In this document: positions 61,179 to 64,000 of the stretch, piece after piece
How the letters are laid out: each line of letters starts with the position of its first letter
Numbering within the stretch: the stretch's first letter is position 1
Assembly: GCA_029817715.1 (NCBI GenBank)
Contig: JARUPY010000473.1
Coordinates: 3,162,001-3,226,000 of the forward strand
Length of the DNA: 64,000 nt
Direction of reading: 5' to 3'
Source: Melastoma dodecandrum
Lineage: Eukaryota; Streptophyta; Magnoliopsida; Myrtales; Melastomataceae
The notes under the pieces: model-generated
What the model saw: the letters and a program-made list of their open reading frames with translations, nothing else
What the model was told of the DNA's origin: nothing
Databases searched by the model: none
Program-made: the position numbers and the translations under genes

Positions 61179-64000
61179 TCATTGATTGCAATACTCCGAG
61201 GCGCTCAGATACTCTCCGTGCTCTTCAAAGTACTCAACTAAGCGCTTCAAGAACCCATCACTGGTCACCGTTTCTGTGTCACAGATTAAGCAGCACTGTC
61301 TTCTTGCGCGCGTAACGGCCACATTCATTCGCCTGTTATCGCTCAGGAACCCAACCTGCCAGAAGAAAACCCATTGCTCATCAGAATCAATGAGCCGCAG
61401 TCTGAGTGAGATCAAAGTCAATTATGCGGCCAAACGGGTTGGATTACCTCCTGCTTCGAGTTTGAACGAACCATTGATATGATGATTGCCTCCTTTTCAC
61501 GACCTTGAAAACCATCCACGGTTGAAATCTCCAGATCTTTAAGCCTGTCATCTTTGCTTTTGAGCATCTTCAGTAAAACAACCTGAAATAACAACACCGA
61601 TGTTTTTATCAAAAATGAAATCAAAGAAAAAAAACGCAGAATAGAAGCATAAAAATGAAAGCCCTCCCATATATCGACAAGAAGCTTTCTACTAGTGACT
61701 TGAATAATTGAGGGATATGTCCTTTTACCTGCGCCGCATACGGGGTTATGATTCCGATGTCAGAAGCACCGACCCCAGAAGTCAGAAGTGCTTTTGCATG
61801 AGCTATCGCAACATCAGCTTCCCCTTCATTGAATGTGCTCTCTTCTTCATCCCTCTTTTCTTCCATTTCACATCTGGAATTACATTACATTAGGTCACTT
61901 GACCATTAGGTCACTTGAGTTGCACAAAATCTCTCCACACATTCAAAGTAAAACATGTAAACCTGAACATCTTAATCCAGGTGCATTCTCCACACAATTC
62001 AAGGCTCGCGGGGAAGCACATAGAACAAATTGATTTCACCCAGTAATAGGAAAACGACAACATTTGAATTGTAAAAACCGAAACTATTAAGGAAATCCAG
62101 CATTTAACAAATCACCAGATTGGAGTAGAAGCTAGCGGATAGCATATAATGTCTCTTCACTCAACAAATAATTTATCCATACCCAGCTGTGTCTATTAGA
62201 AGAAGTGTTGACTCGGTTGAAGTAGATTTCTTCACCCCCTCCAGATCACATAGTCTATGGCCAGCTACGCTTGGATGGGCTTCAATCTGTCGCAGTGAAA
62301 ATTATATAACACTTCATTAGTAAAAACCAGGATCTACAAACAGTTATTCGCTTCTCTAGTATCAGTGACTTAATCAACAACATTGACTGACAGTAGTACC
62401 TTATTATCGTAAAGTTCTTCAGAAGACCAGCGCATGATGTGCTCGTGCATACGGTACTGAACGGTGAGCATTGATGTAACCTGATTTCCGTATAACTCTG
62501 TCAAGCGTTCAAACAGTGTCCTTCCCAATCCTTTCTTTTCAGCTTCAACAGACTGAATAGTTGGGGGAAGCTGGAGGTGGTCACCGACTAGTATACATCG
62601 TGATGCCTGTCACATACCACCACGTTCTTTTGGGGGATCTAGCATTTATGTTGTGTTTTCATCGCAAGGATAGGAAAGGGAAATTAACGAAAACACACCA
62701 CGCAAAAGTTCCCCTTTCTCATAATTGAAAAATTTCCCTCCTTCCCTTCCTTTTTCATAGTACACATGCCTATAAAGATCAGTCAAAATGTGGAAACTAT
62801 CGAATTCGAAAAAAAGATGCAGAAACTCCACAAAAGTCACAGCTGTAAGTTCTAGGAGTTTCATTTTGAAGTTACCTTCAGTATAGCTATCCAGCAAGCA
62901 ATCTCTAGTGCTTGAGCTGCTTCATCGATAATAACCAAATCAAATGAAGTATTCTCCAACTTTTGGGAGGATGCACCAATTAACGTGGTTAACACAACAT
63001 CCACACCCTTAATGACATCTGCCACGGCCAGCTGCTGCCTCTTTCTCTCTTCTTTGGAGAGAGTCCTCAGCTCCCTCTGTATATCCCTCCGGGTGCCTTT
63101 ATCTTTTGCTTTCAACAGCTTCCCATTCAAAGTCTAAGAAAAGGAAAGAAAAGAACTGATGACAGCATTATTACAACCAAAGGGAAGTGGCTGAACCCAA
63201 TAAGAGTGTTGAGGCTATTTGTCCTGAGAGCAAATGCAAATATTAAATTGGATGAAGAGAATGATCACAAACAACCAAACAATGACCTGTTCCAACTTAA
63301 GACAAGTTGAAGGAACCAAGGAAAGAAATTACCCTCCCCCCCCCCCACCCACCAGGAAATGCTATTCCCATTTCTCTTGCATGAATAACTTCAAAAGATC
63401 TAGTTCCATCAAGGAGTGGAAATTGAGAACTAATAAACTTAGGAAGATCTTTCTTCTCTTCCTAGGAGTGACAGATACATAACCCGTAAGTTTACAGTTT
63501 TAAAGTTTACAAAATAATTTACTGAGCAGCCAGGCAATGGCTGAATGGATTAGAACTAAAACCATGCTCCTACAGCTTCCTCGTATACTGCAGACGAGTT
63601 TCTAAACTTTGCAAATAAGTAAAGTGCAACCAGAGATGCCAATATCAACGATTTTAGTTGCTTCAGGTAAGTACCTTCATTTCCTTCCGAATATCATTTG
63701 CAAGTGAGCTGTTATCTGCTCTGAGGACCTATATCCAAATGAGAAGCCATAACGGATTTCAGTGATCTTATACCCCAGAATTTAAAAGCCAAAGGCATTT
63801 CTGTCTTTCTTTCTTTCTTTCTTTTTTTTGAAATGAAGGAAAGTAACAGCATCCAATTTATGACATAGATAGGTGGCCCATATCAAGGACGATGGTACAA
63901 AGAACACATCAAGTATTCAGGTCCTGCAGTTGGACAGACAACAGAAAGGAATCGTACGGATCTCCGATATTTAACTCTTACATGAATATACCTGTGCATC
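61179..64000 (-). CDS. SF1 helicase, SMUBP-2/IGHMBP2-like, 3' part
   Basis: The gene runs off the right edge. Exons: 63992 to the edge, 63675-63728, 62876-63133, 62400-62606, 62183-62286, 61729-61873, 61448-61582 and 61179-61355. Visible helicase motifs are motif II ([11 protein letters not shown]), motif III ([11 protein letters not shown]), [11 protein letters not shown] (motif IV region), motif V ([17 protein letters not shown]) and motif VI ([13 protein letters not shown]). Motifs I and Ia lie outside the window. Order and spacing fit the Upf1-like SF1B group, and SMUBP-2-type plant proteins such as At5g35970 are the nearest that I recall. These unwind DNA or RNA 5' to 3'. The phases are consistent across all visible junctions. 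Confidence 0.92.

Overview
The window is nuclear DNA of a flowering plant, probably a eudicot. The evidence is multi-exon genes with short GT..AG introns, plant-specific families (NT-C2, GTD-binding, CPK, plant syntaxin), a nuclear tRNA-Cys(GCA), and plant-type Copia, Tat-like Gypsy and MULE transposons. The species cannot be named from sequence alone.

Layout. 1-3600: 3' part of a Copia element, pol and LTR, plus strand. 4635-13303: an 8.67-kb Mutator-like element (MULE) with about 0.78-kb terminal inverted repeats and a perfect 9-bp target-site duplication. It carries a transposase on the plus strand and, convergent to it, a complete 12-exon Ulp1-like cysteine protease gene on the minus strand. 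13975-15199: a SYP121/122-type syntaxin (+). 15770-16120: an old LTR remnant. 17163-20771: an NT-C2 (EEIG1/EHBP1-type) gene (-). 23405-23737: a possible small membrane protein (-). 24151-24222: tRNA-Cys. 24446-25938: an ABCG half-transporter pseudogene (-). 26017-38285: a decayed Tat-like Gypsy element (-) with an antisense plant-mobile-domain ORF. 38563-40991: the 3' end of a second, oppositely oriented element of the same kind. 41556-42873: two nested GC-rich non-autonomous transposons. 43154-45457: calcium-dependent protein kinase (-). 47480-48914: GTD-binding (myosin-receptor type) protein (-). 52233-53707: vacuolar-type amino acid transporter ANT1-like (+). 53918-56911: AMP1/LAMP1-like M28 carboxypeptidase (+). 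57905-60176: plastid adenylosuccinate synthetase (-). 61179 to the right edge: SMUBP-2-like SF1 helicase, 3' part (-).

The host genes are ordinary single-copy-looking genes with full reading frames after splicing. I derived the exon boundaries by hand, and the splice phases are mutually consistent. Syntaxin, NT-C2, GTD-binding and ANT1-like genes lying together recalls the Arabidopsis At3g117xx-119xx region, which suggests an ancestral syntenic block invaded by transposons.

The most interesting item is the MULE. It is structurally near-complete, appears recent, and has captured or evolved a SUMO/ubiquitin-like-protease gene whose His, Asp, Gln and Cys active-site positions all survive across exon junctions. 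Its transposase seems to lack its N-terminal DNA-binding part, where palindromic repeat DNA is found instead. The second notable item is the pair of Tat-like retroelements in opposite orientation, each with an antisense ORF encoding the same plant-mobile-domain family.
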